This document shows, one piece after another, positions 8,945 to 17,236 of a stretch of DNA of 58,159 nt; the stretch's first letter is position 1; each line of letters starts with the position of its first letter. Below the pieces are notes generated by a model that searched no databases, was not told the origin of the DNA, and saw only the letters and a program-made list of their open reading frames with translations. The translations under genes were made by a program, and so were the position numbers. The stretch spans positions 32,334 through 90,492 of the forward strand of contig JAJSDU010000007.1 of NCBI GenBank assembly GCA_028577615.1, read 5' to 3'. The stretch comes from Nitrosomonas sp. GTDB taxonomy: Bacteria > Pseudomonadota > Gammaproteobacteria > Burkholderiales > Nitrosomonadaceae.

Positions 8945-10507
8945 TTATGTTTTCTCCGGTTCAGCTTTTCTGTTTCCAGCGCCATCTATAATCCGCAATA
9001 CAATATCGGACGTGGAAATACCCGGCGTGTATGGCAATTCCTGTATCATTTCCACCGGCAACGATTCGCATAATTTAAGCTTTTCCCGACGTTCGTGTTC
9101 GGATGCGCAGGCAAACGTATAAATATTGAAACCATGCTGCTGCATGTATTCCAGATTGACGCTGGCCGGCGTTTCAGTCAGTACGGCGTCAACATATCTG
9201 CAGGCAGCGACAATCGCTGCGCGTTCCGCCTGCTTCATGACCGGCTGCTTGCCCTTATTTTCTGCTACCCGTTCGTCGGATACCACACAGACTGTCAAAT
9301 GCGTACCCAGCGCGCGCGCTGCGCGCAGAAAATTGACATGGCCTTCATGGAATAAATCGGCCACCATGCGGGTATACACGCGACGTTGCCGCTGACTACT
9401 TGGCCAGACAGGGATTTTCCGGTTTAACCGATTGAGCGCACGCTCCAGCCATTGCCTGCTGCGCAGCGCCAGCATGTCATCGGGGTCTTTTAAGGCAACC
9501 TGATGCGCATAACTCCAGGCCTTAGCCAGATCGCCCGCTAACCAGTTTTGCGCCAGCCGGTGGTACGCATAACACCGCACCAGTAATGAGAAACGCCTTA
9601 AATTCAGCGCAGAGACGACAGTATCCCAATAAGGATTGGGTGTGCGCCAGTCCCCGTAAAAAGCGGTCAGAATGATTTCCGGCCGCCGTGGAAACCAGAC
9701 GGTGCCATAATCTGTTGCACGCTGCACCAGATCAAATGACGGAAACACCGATATCCGTTGATAGTCTGATGGATAATCCGGCAAAGCAAAGCCACCGGTG
9801 ATCTGCTGATCGGAATTTTTCTGCAAACCGCAGACATCAAGCGTAATGCCCAGCTCAGGATGGATATAATCACGATAGTTGATATAGTCTATTCGCATCG
9901 AAGAACGCACCCACCCCGCCTGCTCCAGCGCAGCGCAGCATGCATTCCAGGATTCCATCCACACCGCAATATCAATATCCTTGTCGGATTCCAGCAGGCG
10001 ATTATTTCTGACCAGACCCAGCAACGTTCCGGCATATGGAAATGCCTGAATACCCTGATCGGCCAGTTGTGCACAGGTTGTCCACAACAAAGTTTCAGCC
10101 TTTCCCGACATAAAAACATTGTTGCCGGATTGTCGGGTTTCAGGATCTTTTTTTAGCGGCGGAACCTTGCCGCTTTTGGCCAGCGCCATTAAATGATTTA
10201 GCGAATTTTCGAAATGGCTCTGCGCGGGCGGCAAATCGAGCAACATGAAATTGGCGCTGCCAAGCACATGCGCCCAATGCGCTTTGTAAAAATCGCCCTG
10301 AACATGTGTATAAACTTTTGCCGCGCATGACAGCGCTTCGGCTGCACGGTTTGTCCGCATGGCCAATGCACACCATAGCCTTGCCACATCCTGCGATAGC
10401 GGCTGTTCTTTTATCAAGGGCTCCAGTATCGCATCGGCATCATTCAGTTTCCCGGTCGCAATTAATTTCTTTACCGTCAGCAGCAGTTTTTTCAAATCAT
10501 CCGCCAT
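8945..10507 (-). CDS. TPR-LicD-cytidylyltransferase fusion enzyme
   Basis: A ~520-residue protein with three parts. Residues 1-115 are helical TPR-like repeats. About 135-300 is a LicD-type phosphotransferase: G-T-L-L-G-L-V-R, then a D-K-D-I-D-I metal site, then P-R-R-P-E and Y-G-D-W. About 385-510 is a cytidylyltransferase with the H-E-G-H nucleotide motif and a terminal G-I-S-T-S-D. LicD enzymes transfer phosphocholine or similar groups from CDP-alcohols to glycans; the second domain would make such a CDP-alcohol from CTP. One polypeptide thus appears to make and use the donor, probably to decorate a surface glycan; the alcohol is unknown. The ATG at 10507 is chosen; a GTG three codons upstream (10516) is possible. 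No glycan cluster surrounds it. Confidence 0.8.
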   Translation of the reverse strand: MADDLKKLLLTVKKLIATGKLNDADAILEPLIKEQPLSQDVARLWCALAMRTNRAAEALSCAAKVYTHVQGDFYKAHWAHVLGSANFMLLDLPPAQSHFENSLNHLMALAKSGKVPPLKKDPETRQSGNNVFMSGKAETLLWTTCAQLADQGIQAFPYAGTLLGLVRNNRLLESDKDIDIAVWMESWNACCAALEQAGWVRSSMRIDYINYRDYIHPELGITLDVCGLQKNSDQQITGGFALPDYPSDYQRISVFPSFDLVQRATDYGTVWFPRRPEIILTAFYGDWRTPNPYWDTVVSALNLRRFSLLVRCYAYHRLAQNWLAGDLAKAWSYAHQVALKDPDDMLALRSRQWLERALNRLNRKIPVWPSSQRQRRVYTRMVADLFHEGHVNFLRAARALGTHLTVCVVSDERVAENKGKQPVMKQAERAAIVAACRYVDAVLTETPASVNLEYMQQHGFNIYTFACASEHERREKLKLCESLPVEMIQELPYTPGISTSDIVLRIIDGAGNRKAEPEKT

Positions 10508-10717
10508 ATCCGTCACTCATTTTTTTCGCCTCGCTCATCCATTTCCTCCAATCAATTCCATGCCGATCATCGCATCAGTCAGCAGTTTTGGTTGCATTTT
10601 AATCATTAATCAATAATAATCAGAATAATTCTCATTAATTCTGATACAAATCAGATGAGAACCAAAGAAAATCATAGCATTGTAAATTCAATATAATAGT
10701 AGCAGGGAGGTAAAATT

Positions 10718-11329
10718 ATGACAGTCAGCACATCACCCCGCCCGAATCTGGGCTCCGGCGCCATCAAGTTTATCGATGGCATTCCTTTTGAAGGATTGGG
10801 ATCTGCCGGATTTGACGATAATGATTTACTCATTATCGGCGACGAGCTGGACAATATTCTTGAAGGCGGCGCTGGCCACGATGAAATCGAAGGCGGAGCC
10901 GGCAACGACATTATCCGCGGCGGAGACGGCAACGGTATTCTCAGGGGCGGCGACGGCGACGATGATATCGACGGACAGGCAGGAACCGAAAGACTGTTTG
11001 GCGGAGACGGCAACGACATCCTGCGCGCAGGCGGTTCACCGGATGATCGCGATCAGCTTAACGGCGGCGCAGGCAACGATACATTCGGTTTTTATGGCGC
11101 GGGACAATTCAGAATATCCGACTTCACTCTGGGCGAAGACCGCCTGTTTTTCGATTCGGAAATTCTCGGAATCAATTCGGTGCCGGAACTGCTTTCTCTT
11201 ATCACCAATATTGACGACAGAGGCGACACAGGTTTCACCGCTGAATTTCTTGACGGTATTGCAACCATTGATCTGGTTGGCGTCAATGTGAACTCGATTA
11301 CAGCTGACATGATTGTTTTCAGCCTGTAG
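10718..11329 (+). CDS. small RTX (hemolysin-type calcium-binding repeat) protein
   Basis: A 203-residue acidic protein without a Sec signal. Residues ~45-125 hold nonapeptide repeats of the G-G-x-G-x-D-x-I/L type, several perfect (GGAGNDIIR, GGDGNDILR, GGAGNDTFG), followed by an I-S-D-F-T-L-G-E-D-R-L linker typical of RTX C-termini. Such proteins leave the cell through type I secretion using an uncleaved C-terminal signal; the hydrophobic end (M-I-V-F-S-L) fits. No type I secretion genes are in the window, so it would depend on a remote exporter. A strong ribosome site (GGGAGG, 7 bases from ATG) and a strong terminator show a self-contained unit. It has no recognisable enzymatic domain. Confidence 0.85.
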   Translation: MTVSTSPRPNLGSGAIKFIDGIPFEGLGSAGFDDNDLLIIGDELDNILEGGAGHDEIEGGAGNDIIRGGDGNGILRGGDGDDDIDGQAGTERLFGGDGNDILRAGGSPDDRDQLNGGAGNDTFGFYGAGQFRISDFTLGEDRLFFDSEILGINSVPELLSLITNIDDRGDTGFTAEFLDGIATIDLVGVNVNSITADMIVFSL

Positions 11330-11356
11330 CAGGTCACTAATCATTTATTTCCAGTT

Positions 11357-11401
11357 AAAAAAACCCCTGTTCTGAATGAAGAATTCAAAACAGGGGTTTT
11401 T
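11357..11401. terminator. bidirectional terminator between convergent genes
   Basis: A long stem of about 18 bp with one mismatch (AAAACCCCTGTT... / ...AACAGGGGTTTT) with a very short loop, flanked by A-tract and T-tract so that it ends with a U-run on either strand. It lies between the RTX gene (plus) and the tandem-repeat exported protein gene (minus). Confidence 0.9.
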
Positions 11402-11467
11402 ATGACACATTCTGCCAAAAGCAGAATCCCGCAGTTAAATGCTTCTGCGAAATCCTGCTGTTTCCGC

Positions 11468-13717
11468 CTAAATCAACTCGCCTTGATAATCCGAAATGAT
11501 TTCAACGATAGCCGACTGTGCAGCAGCTGCTTTATCGGTATTACCGGATACACTGGCTTCCTCAAGATCCTGCAGCGCATTTTCCAATTGCACGCGCCGC
11601 AATGCATCCAGACGAAGCGCCAGATCAGGAATAATAATACCTGCATATAACGATACACGTTCAGCGGCGATTACTGCCTGATCCGTATCAGCGGTAATTG
11701 CGGCATCGACCGCACTGAGATTTCTGTTGATCTGGCCGATAATTCCCCTGCTGATATCACTGACGATTTGATCAGCCACAACATTGCCCAGATCACCGGT
11801 AAATTGTGTTTTGATGCGATTATTGCCGGCCGGATTATCCTGAACAATAAATCCCTCGACAGTGCGATAGAAATATTCACCTTCAATCTGCTTTTCTCTC
11901 GCTGAAATCGGATCGCTATCACGATCTTTAACGATACCTTCAACTTCACGCAGTACGCCGATCAAATAGCTTCTGGCCAACGGAATGATTACTTGCTCAC
12001 GTGCAACAGCCAGTCGGGTTTTGTCATCAGAGCGCGCCTTGCTCAAAGCTTGTCTGCCCTGAATAAAAGCCAGCGTAATCTGATCATCGATATCGGGATT
12101 GCTACCGGATTGAATCGATTGTCTATCAGCCGTCAACACCTTGTTTTCCCTGGCGGCCGTTCCGATAATGGCCTTAAAGGCGACATATGCACGATCCCAT
12201 TCCAGCGCCAGTTCATCGGTAGACATATCGTCAAACTCATCCAGTGCCAACGTGATGCGATTATAAATCGCCAGCGCAAAAACCCGCTGTAATGATTTAT
12301 CAATCACCTGTGCGGCAAATATGGAATTCGCCGCATCGCGCGTGGCTTCAATGGCTGCAACCACTTCGCCATCTATGGTCAGTCCATAGATCTGGTCAAC
12401 GATTTGTGTCAGTTGCTGCAAATCTCCGGCGTAGGCCGCGGCAATGGCATCAGTGTTCATCGGAAATTCTCTTCGCAATGTTCCGATTTCCTGGAATGCG
12501 CTGAGCGCGCCATCCACAACTACGGAAGTATCCTGCGCCTTATCATATTCAGCCAATTCGAGCGTATCCTCATACTCAGCCAGAATCGCTGAAATAGTTT
12601 GACGCGCAGCTGCCGCGACCGTGGCATTACTGGTATCACTCGCTTCGATCAAGCTGGCTAATGCATTCTCCAGATTGGTTCGTACAGAAGCACCCATGCG
12701 AACTTCCAGATCCGGAATAAAAACGTTGGCATAAAGCAACGCTTCTTCGGCCACTTCCATCGCACGCCCGCGGTCGCTGCCAACGCTGGTTTCATTTGCG
12801 GTCAGCTCGGATTTGACGCGGCCAATAAATCCTTTACTTAATTCACTGACAACCTGATCAGTGTTGACATCGGTGATATTTCCAGTGAATTGTTGCTTGA
12901 TCAATATATTTCCCAGTGGATTATCCCGAGAAACAAACGATTCAATATTGCCGTAAAAAATCTCGCCTTCTTTTTGTTTTTCACGCGCGCTTTCCACGTC
13001 AGCGTCATTCAGACCTTTAATAATGCCTTCCACTTCCCGCAATACACCAATGTAGTAGACACGGGCCAGTGCAATCCGTATCACCTGCCGCTGAATCGCA
13101 ACGGCGATTTTATCCTCCTCCGGATTCGCTTTGTTTAAGGCTGTTTTACCATTCGCAAATGCTGATGAAATCAAAACATCAAGACCGGGATTGCTGCCGC
13201 TCTCGATCGATTGCCGGTCTGCGGTAATAACCTTGTTTTCCCTGGCGGCTGTTCCTTTAATGGCTTCAAAGGCTGCTGCGGCTTCATCCCATTGCCGGGT
13301 AAGATCAGCTGTTGCGCCGCCATCAAAATTGTCGCGAACAGCGGTAATACGATCCAGAATGGCTTGAAAAAAAACATGTTGCAACGATTTGTCTATTACC
13401 TGCGCTGCAAGCAATGGCTCATTGCCGTCTCGGATCTCTTCAATAGCCGCCAGGACTTTGCTATCCAGATTCAGCCCCGAAGCCGCATCCACTTCCTGCG
13501 CCAATGTCTTCAACGCGCCGCTGTAAGCGGTTGTCAGCGCATCTGCATTAATCGGAAATTCTCTGCGTAACGTTCCAATGGTTTGAAAATCGGCAACCGC
13601 TGATTCAATAGCCGTCACATTCGATGCGGCATTAGCCTGACTGATGCAAGCCGCAAGCACGTACAAACTGATAATGACAGACTTAATCCACAAATTAAGT
13701 CTTCTTGATTTAGACAT
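11468..13717 (-). CDS. exported protein made of two tandem ~350-residue copies, unknown family
   Basis: A ~749-residue protein. The start at 13717 is preceded by an excellent ribosome site (GGGAGGAG), so the longer upstream frame is rejected. The signal peptide ends near A-N-A (residue 30); an L-A-A-C at residues 21-24 could alternatively be a lipobox. The mature protein is two copies (about 35-385 and 395-749) sharing blocks in the same order: IGTLRREFP, AAQVIDKSLQ, GTAARENKV, TADRQSI, GVLREVEGI, AREKQ-x-EGE and DNP-x-GN. It looks wholly alpha-helical, with no enzyme motif recognised. It follows the TonB receptor gene on the same strand and has its own Fur-box-like site, so a role in iron acquisition or storage is inferred. 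Confidence 0.8.
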   Translation of the reverse strand: MSKSRRLNLWIKSVIISLYVLAACISQANAASNVTAIESAVADFQTIGTLRREFPINADALTTAYSGALKTLAQEVDAASGLNLDSKVLAAIEEIRDGNEPLLAAQVIDKSLQHVFFQAILDRITAVRDNFDGGATADLTRQWDEAAAAFEAIKGTAARENKVITADRQSIESGSNPGLDVLISSAFANGKTALNKANPEEDKIAVAIQRQVIRIALARVYYIGVLREVEGIIKGLNDADVESAREKQKEGEIFYGNIESFVSRDNPLGNILIKQQFTGNITDVNTDQVVSELSKGFIGRVKSELTANETSVGSDRGRAMEVAEEALLYANVFIPDLEVRMGASVRTNLENALASLIEASDTSNATVAAAARQTISAILAEYEDTLELAEYDKAQDTSVVVDGALSAFQEIGTLRREFPMNTDAIAAAYAGDLQQLTQIVDQIYGLTIDGEVVAAIEATRDAANSIFAAQVIDKSLQRVFALAIYNRITLALDEFDDMSTDELALEWDRAYVAFKAIIGTAARENKVLTADRQSIQSGSNPDIDDQITLAFIQGRQALSKARSDDKTRLAVAREQVIIPLARSYLIGVLREVEGIVKDRDSDPISAREKQIEGEYFYRTVEGFIVQDNPAGNNRIKTQFTGDLGNVVADQIVSDISRGIIGQINRNLSAVDAAITADTDQAVIAAERVSLYAGIIIPDLALRLDALRRVQLENALQDLEEASVSGNTDKAAAAQSAIVEIISDYQGELI

Positions 13718-13765
13718 AATAGGCTCCTCCCAAGAGCAGTTAATAAAATTGCTAATCAAAATAAT

Positions 13766-13784
13766 GATGATAATAATTATTATT
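13766..13784. promoter_or_regulatory. Fur-box-like site upstream of the tandem-repeat protein gene
   Basis: Compared base by base with the 19-bp Fur consensus (GATAATGATAATCATTATC), this site matches at 15 of 19 positions. It lies about 50 bases upstream of the ATG at 13717, where Fur would block transcription. It indicates iron-repressed expression independent of the receptor gene; the surrounding AT-richness weakens the evidence somewhat. Confidence 0.6.
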
Positions 13785-13815
13785 AAATAATACAAACAAA
13801 AATTTTTGCGTTCGG

Positions 13816-16233
13816 TTAAAAATTCGCGATCAGACTTGCCCTGACAGCAATGGGCGAACCAGGGGTGATATTAAAATCATTTTGTGCGGAAGCAAAATAA
13901 TGCGTATCAAACAGATTTTCGATATTCAACTGGCCACGGAAGCTTCTGGTGAAACGGGCGAACAACGCGGCATCAACACGCGTGAAATCGGGCAAAATCA
14001 CTCGATTGGTCAAGGAAGCAAACATGGCGTCGCGATGGATCACGCCAACCGCCGCGCCAATATTAGGTGTGATGTCGTAGCGGCTCCACATTGAGAACGT
14101 ATGACGCGGCAATTCGGCGACGGTCGCGCCTTTTTTTGCAATCCCGAATACATCGCTGGTCAGTTCCCCGGTTTGATAAGCATAACCGCCCATTACACTC
14201 CAGTTTTGCGTCAACTGGCCGACCAGGCTGACTTCAACGCCTTCAGTGCGCTGGCCTTTGCTCAAAAATGTCTGTCCGCCGACAATCGAATTAATGACAT
14301 TGGTGCGGTCCAGTTGATAGGCTGCTCCGGTAAAGGCCAGATCCGGACGGATATCCCACTTGAGACCAACCTCCATTGTGGTGAACTTTTCCGGTTTCAA
14401 TGTTTCCACCGTAACGTTCAGTGCATTCAGCTGGTCGCCGGCGCGCGGCACAAAAGCCTGACTGTAGCTTGCATACAGCGATACCGGCTCAATGGGTTTG
14501 TAAATCACGCCGAAACGCGGCGCAATCAAATCATCCTGGGTTTTTATATGATCTCTCGGACCGTTTTTCTGCTGAAAATTAACCTCGAACAAATCGTAAC
14601 GCACCCCGGCAATGACCTGAATCTGCGGAATGATTTCGATCTGATCCTGAATATAGAGCGAAACGACATCCACGACACTGCGATTCAAAGCATCGATACC
14701 GTCGCCTGAATTCCGGTTTATAAAAGTGATTGGCGCATTGGTGACCGGATTACTGATCGGTACAAACAAATTGGCGCTATCCGCACTATTGTTGAACAAA
14801 CCTGTTTCACGCCGGTTATGTGTTTCCTGCCGCCCGACTTCAATACCGGCCAGCAGCGTGTGCGAAAACGGACCGGTGTTCAATGAATACAGCACATTGG
14901 TCTGATTGAAAACATTATCCCGCTCCGTCGCATTGTTGTAGGCGCCGACAGGCAGCAATCCGGTAAGCGGATTGAGTCCGCCGCTTGCAAATACGTTTTG
15001 ATAGAATTTATCGTAAGTCGTGTAATTCGTGCGATTCTGCACGGTAACGCCGGAATCGAATTTATGTTCGATGAAGTTACCAAACGACAGTACATCCACA
15101 TTGGCATTGCTTCGCCGGGGGTCGCCAAAAAATTGCGCACGCCTGACATCGACAGGCCCGGTCACCTGCCCGGTGCTGCCGACAACAGAGGTAATTCCGC
15201 GATCGGCAGTACGGTCATCGTGAAAGCGCTCCATGTTGACAACGACTTTCGTGCGATGCGTCGGCTTAATGGTCAGCGTGGGTGCAATACCGAGCCGTTC
15301 CATGTCAACGCCATTCCGGAAACTTCCTGAATTTTCGTATAAGGCATTCAGCCGCACCGCAGCAACGTCATTGATGACATAGCCGACATCCGCGGACATT
15401 CTTTTTTGTTCAAATGACCCGCCCTGGAATGAAAATTCCTGTACCGGATTCCAGTGTGCTTCCTTGGTAACCCGATTGACCACCCCTCCCGAACCGCCAC
15501 GTCCGAAAATCATCCCATTGGCGCCTTTCAGCACTTCAATGCGTTCGATGTTATATAGATCGCGATAAAATTCGGCGTCATCACGCAGGCCGTCGATGAA
15601 AAAATCACCGGTCGAACGGTTTCCGCGAAACACCAACGCATCGCGGTTTCCTTCACCTTGAGAGATGCCGACGCCGGGAACGTAACGAACAGCATCGGCG
15701 AGGCTTCGAATGGATTGATCTTTGATCAAATCGTCTGTAATGACAGTTATCGACTGTGGCACATCGCGCAGCAATGTGTTCGTTTTAGTCGCGGTCGTGA
15801 TGCTGGTGGCGGCATAACGATTGCTTGCGTCCGCCGTGACCTGAATCGATGGCAAAGTTACAATCTGTTCGACTCCGGCCGCTGTTGCAGCCGAAGCAAT
15901 GACATAACCTTCTTCTGATCGCGTAACCTGTAAGCCGGAATTTTCCAGCAATCGATCAAGTGCCTCTCTAGCCTCGAAATCACCGGTCAACCCAAAAGAT
16001 ACCTTTCCCTGTAACAGATTGGGATCAACAGCCAGCTTTATTCCGGACTGTTCTACAAACTGCGCTAACGCATCCTTTAAAAGCCCGGCTTGAATCGTGT
16101 AGGATTTTACAGTGGACGGCGCCGCACTGACTGAAGATTCAGCCATAACGGATTGCAGGAGGCAGAATATGTAAATCAGGTTGATCAATACAACTAGGCT
16201 GATCTTCCCTGCCGGGTTACGGGTTTTCATCAT
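13816..16233 (-). CDS. TonB-dependent siderophore receptor with STN domain
   Basis: An 805-residue outer membrane receptor. It has a signal peptide (about 1-32), then an STN signalling domain (about 42-115: S-Y-T-I-Q-A-G-L-L-K-D-A-L, ending G-Y-V-I), then the plug (about 140-270) with D-V-P-Q-S-I-T-V-I and I-E-R-I-E-V-L-K-G, which resembles catecholate receptors such as Fiu, and a 22-strand barrel ending in A-N-F. Such receptors import ferric siderophores using TonB/ExbBD energy. STN domains usually contact a FecR-type anti-sigma factor, yet no fecI/fecR pair is in the window. Fur-like boxes upstream suggest iron repression. The protein appears complete. The 98-base gap to the next gene contains a separate Fur-like site. 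Confidence 0.92.
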   Translation of the reverse strand: MMKTRNPAGKISLVVLINLIYIFCLLQSVMAESSVSAAPSTVKSYTIQAGLLKDALAQFVEQSGIKLAVDPNLLQGKVSFGLTGDFEAREALDRLLENSGLQVTRSEEGYVIASAATAAGVEQIVTLPSIQVTADASNRYAATSITTATKTNTLLRDVPQSITVITDDLIKDQSIRSLADAVRYVPGVGISQGEGNRDALVFRGNRSTGDFFIDGLRDDAEFYRDLYNIERIEVLKGANGMIFGRGGSGGVVNRVTKEAHWNPVQEFSFQGGSFEQKRMSADVGYVINDVAAVRLNALYENSGSFRNGVDMERLGIAPTLTIKPTHRTKVVVNMERFHDDRTADRGITSVVGSTGQVTGPVDVRRAQFFGDPRRSNANVDVLSFGNFIEHKFDSGVTVQNRTNYTTYDKFYQNVFASGGLNPLTGLLPVGAYNNATERDNVFNQTNVLYSLNTGPFSHTLLAGIEVGRQETHNRRETGLFNNSADSANLFVPISNPVTNAPITFINRNSGDGIDALNRSVVDVVSLYIQDQIEIIPQIQVIAGVRYDLFEVNFQQKNGPRDHIKTQDDLIAPRFGVIYKPIEPVSLYASYSQAFVPRAGDQLNALNVTVETLKPEKFTTMEVGLKWDIRPDLAFTGAAYQLDRTNVINSIVGGQTFLSKGQRTEGVEVSLVGQLTQNWSVMGGYAYQTGELTSDVFGIAKKGATVAELPRHTFSMWSRYDITPNIGAAVGVIHRDAMFASLTNRVILPDFTRVDAALFARFTRSFRGQLNIENLFDTHYFASAQNDFNITPGSPIAVRASLIANF

Positions 16234-16304
16234 GCGCTGAACTATTATTTATGATTTTAATCAGACTGGAAACAAGATTTATGTCAATCGAGCGACTATC
16301 AAAA

Positions 16305-16323
16305 AGAAATAATTATCATGAAT
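16305..16323. promoter_or_regulatory. weak Fur-box-like site near the receptor gene
   Basis: This site agrees with the 19-bp Fur consensus at 12 of 19 positions by eye, about 70 bases upstream of the receptor ATG. On its own it is weak; the better site at 16406-16424 supports it. Confidence 0.35.
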
Positions 16324-16405
16324 AATGTGGGGCGCCTAAAAAGCCGGATATTGGAGCATGAAACACGATGATCGATGGGTATAGACTCGCTAACTTATTA
16401 ATATC

Positions 16406-16424
16406 AATAATGATAATAATTCGT
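16406..16424. promoter_or_regulatory. Fur-box-like site upstream of the TonB receptor
   Basis: The site matches the Fur consensus at 14 of 19 positions, including an unbroken run of 11 (ATAATGATAAT). It lies 173 bases upstream of the receptor start. Together with 16305-16323 it suggests iron-repressed transcription of the receptor. Confidence 0.55.
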
Positions 16425-16540
16425 AATTATACGCCGGCGCTCATAAAATGCAACTTATGTTTGTTATAGGTCACGTCTCTCTTGCCTTGCCTGGCCCCAT
16501 TTCAGAGGCAACAGAAATAATTACTCCTTGTTAACGCCCC

Positions 16541-16644
16541 TAGGTAATGGAATGGACGCTCCTATCTTTTATGTGGTTATTGCTGCACCATTACTTTGGC
16601 ACTTTGATGCCGCTTTGTGTAGTGAGCGTCCATTCCATTACCTA
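16541..16644. mobile_element. 104-bp MITE with perfect 21-bp terminal inverted repeats
   Basis: The left end (16541-16561, TAGGTAATGG...GACGCTC) is repeated exactly, inverted, at 16624-16644. The element is flanked on both sides by GCCCC (16536-16540 and 16645-16649), a 5-bp direct repeat that reads as a target-site duplication. The 62-bp interior has no coding capacity. This is the structure of a miniature inverted-repeat transposable element moved in trans by a full-length IS elsewhere in the genome. The IS family cannot be named from the ends alone. It lies immediately beyond the 3' end of the VOC pseudogene. Confidence 0.85.
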
Positions 16645-16651
16645 GCCCCCA

Positions 16652-16827
16652 TCATATGCCCGTTGCAGCGAGATCAAATTTTTTCATCTGCAGAAATGCC
16701 CGGGTAACGCGGACCAATCTCCCGGGATTATTATCCTGCATCATTCCGGTCAATAAAAACTTGCCTTTTCTTTTACTTCTTTGTCGAACCACAGCTTCGA
16801 AACAATTCCTTGCTTTACTTCTGTCAT
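16652..16827 (-). pseudogene. VOC/PhnB-like (glyoxalase fold) protein, internally deleted remnant
   Basis: From the ATG at 16827 the frame gives a typical PhnB-like N-terminus (M-T-E-V-K-Q-G-I-V, then L-W-F-D-K-E and A-S-F-Y) and stops at 16750-16752. In another frame, starting just there, comes the typical family C-terminus (M-M-Q-D-N-N-P-G-R, then F-L-Q-M-K-K-F-D-L-A) ending at the TGA 16652-16654. Roughly 100 or more central residues, with the metal ligands, are missing. An internal deletion with a frame change explains this. The gene lies 46 bases downstream of the DUF1428 gene on the same strand, and its end abuts the MITE. Family assignment is from remembered conserved motifs. Confidence 0.7.
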
Positions 16828-16873
16828 TGTTTTTCCTGAATTAGCGCATAAACCCGGAACAGGCTGGTATTGC

Positions 16874-17236
16874 TTACGCGTGCACTAATTGCTTAAAACC
16901 GCCGTATGCCATTCGTTTACAGTCAAACAACTGGTTCGACGAATCCATCAACACATTGATGCGTGGATCCGCAAGTATTTTTTCATTCGCTGCATCCCTG
17001 GCCTCCCGGGACTCGAAAACCACCCATGCGAATATTACTGTTTCATCCGGTTTTATATTGACAAGCTGCGGAAATGACAGTGTGTTCTTTACATCCATAT
17101 CGTCACCGACACATTCCCAGTAATCGAGGGCACCGTGATCTTTCCAGATTTGCGCCGCCTTTTCAGCCATATTGCGATAATCGTCAATGCGCGCTGCCGG
17201 TACGGGAATGATAAAGCCATCAATGTAGCGACTCAT
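16874..17236 (-). CDS. DUF1428 family protein
   Basis: A 120-residue protein of the dimeric alpha/beta-barrel type. It begins M-S-R-Y-I-D-G-F and has H-G-A-L-D-Y-W-E-C, V-F-A-W-V-V-F-E-S-R and a final R-M-A-Y-G-G-F, all hallmarks of DUF1428. The start at 17236 is set by a good ribosome site (AAAAGGAGA) and homology; the longer frame upstream is not coding. Biochemical function is unknown. Such genes often sit with VOC-, YciI- and SRPBCC-type small proteins; here the neighbour is a deleted VOC gene, so the former operon seems to be decaying. Confidence 0.85.
   Translation of the reverse strand: MSRYIDGFIIPVPAARIDDYRNMAEKAAQIWKDHGALDYWECVGDDMDVKNTLSFPQLVNIKPDETVIFAWVVFESREARDAANEKILADPRINVLMDSSNQLFDCKRMAYGGFKQLVHA

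Noticed and set aside
10601-10660. Possible Fur box upstream of the RTX gene
   Set aside because: Best alignments reach only 12 of 19 consensus positions in a very AT-rich stretch, so I do not call it.
11468-13795. Longer start (13795) for the tandem-repeat protein
   Set aside because: The extra 26 residues are an AT-rich artefact with eight Ile in a row; the ATG at 13717 has a near-perfect ribosome site and begins a normal signal peptide.
14101-14709. 202-codon plus-strand frame opposite the TonB receptor
   Set aside because: Antisense of a clear receptor barrel; no recognisable motif.
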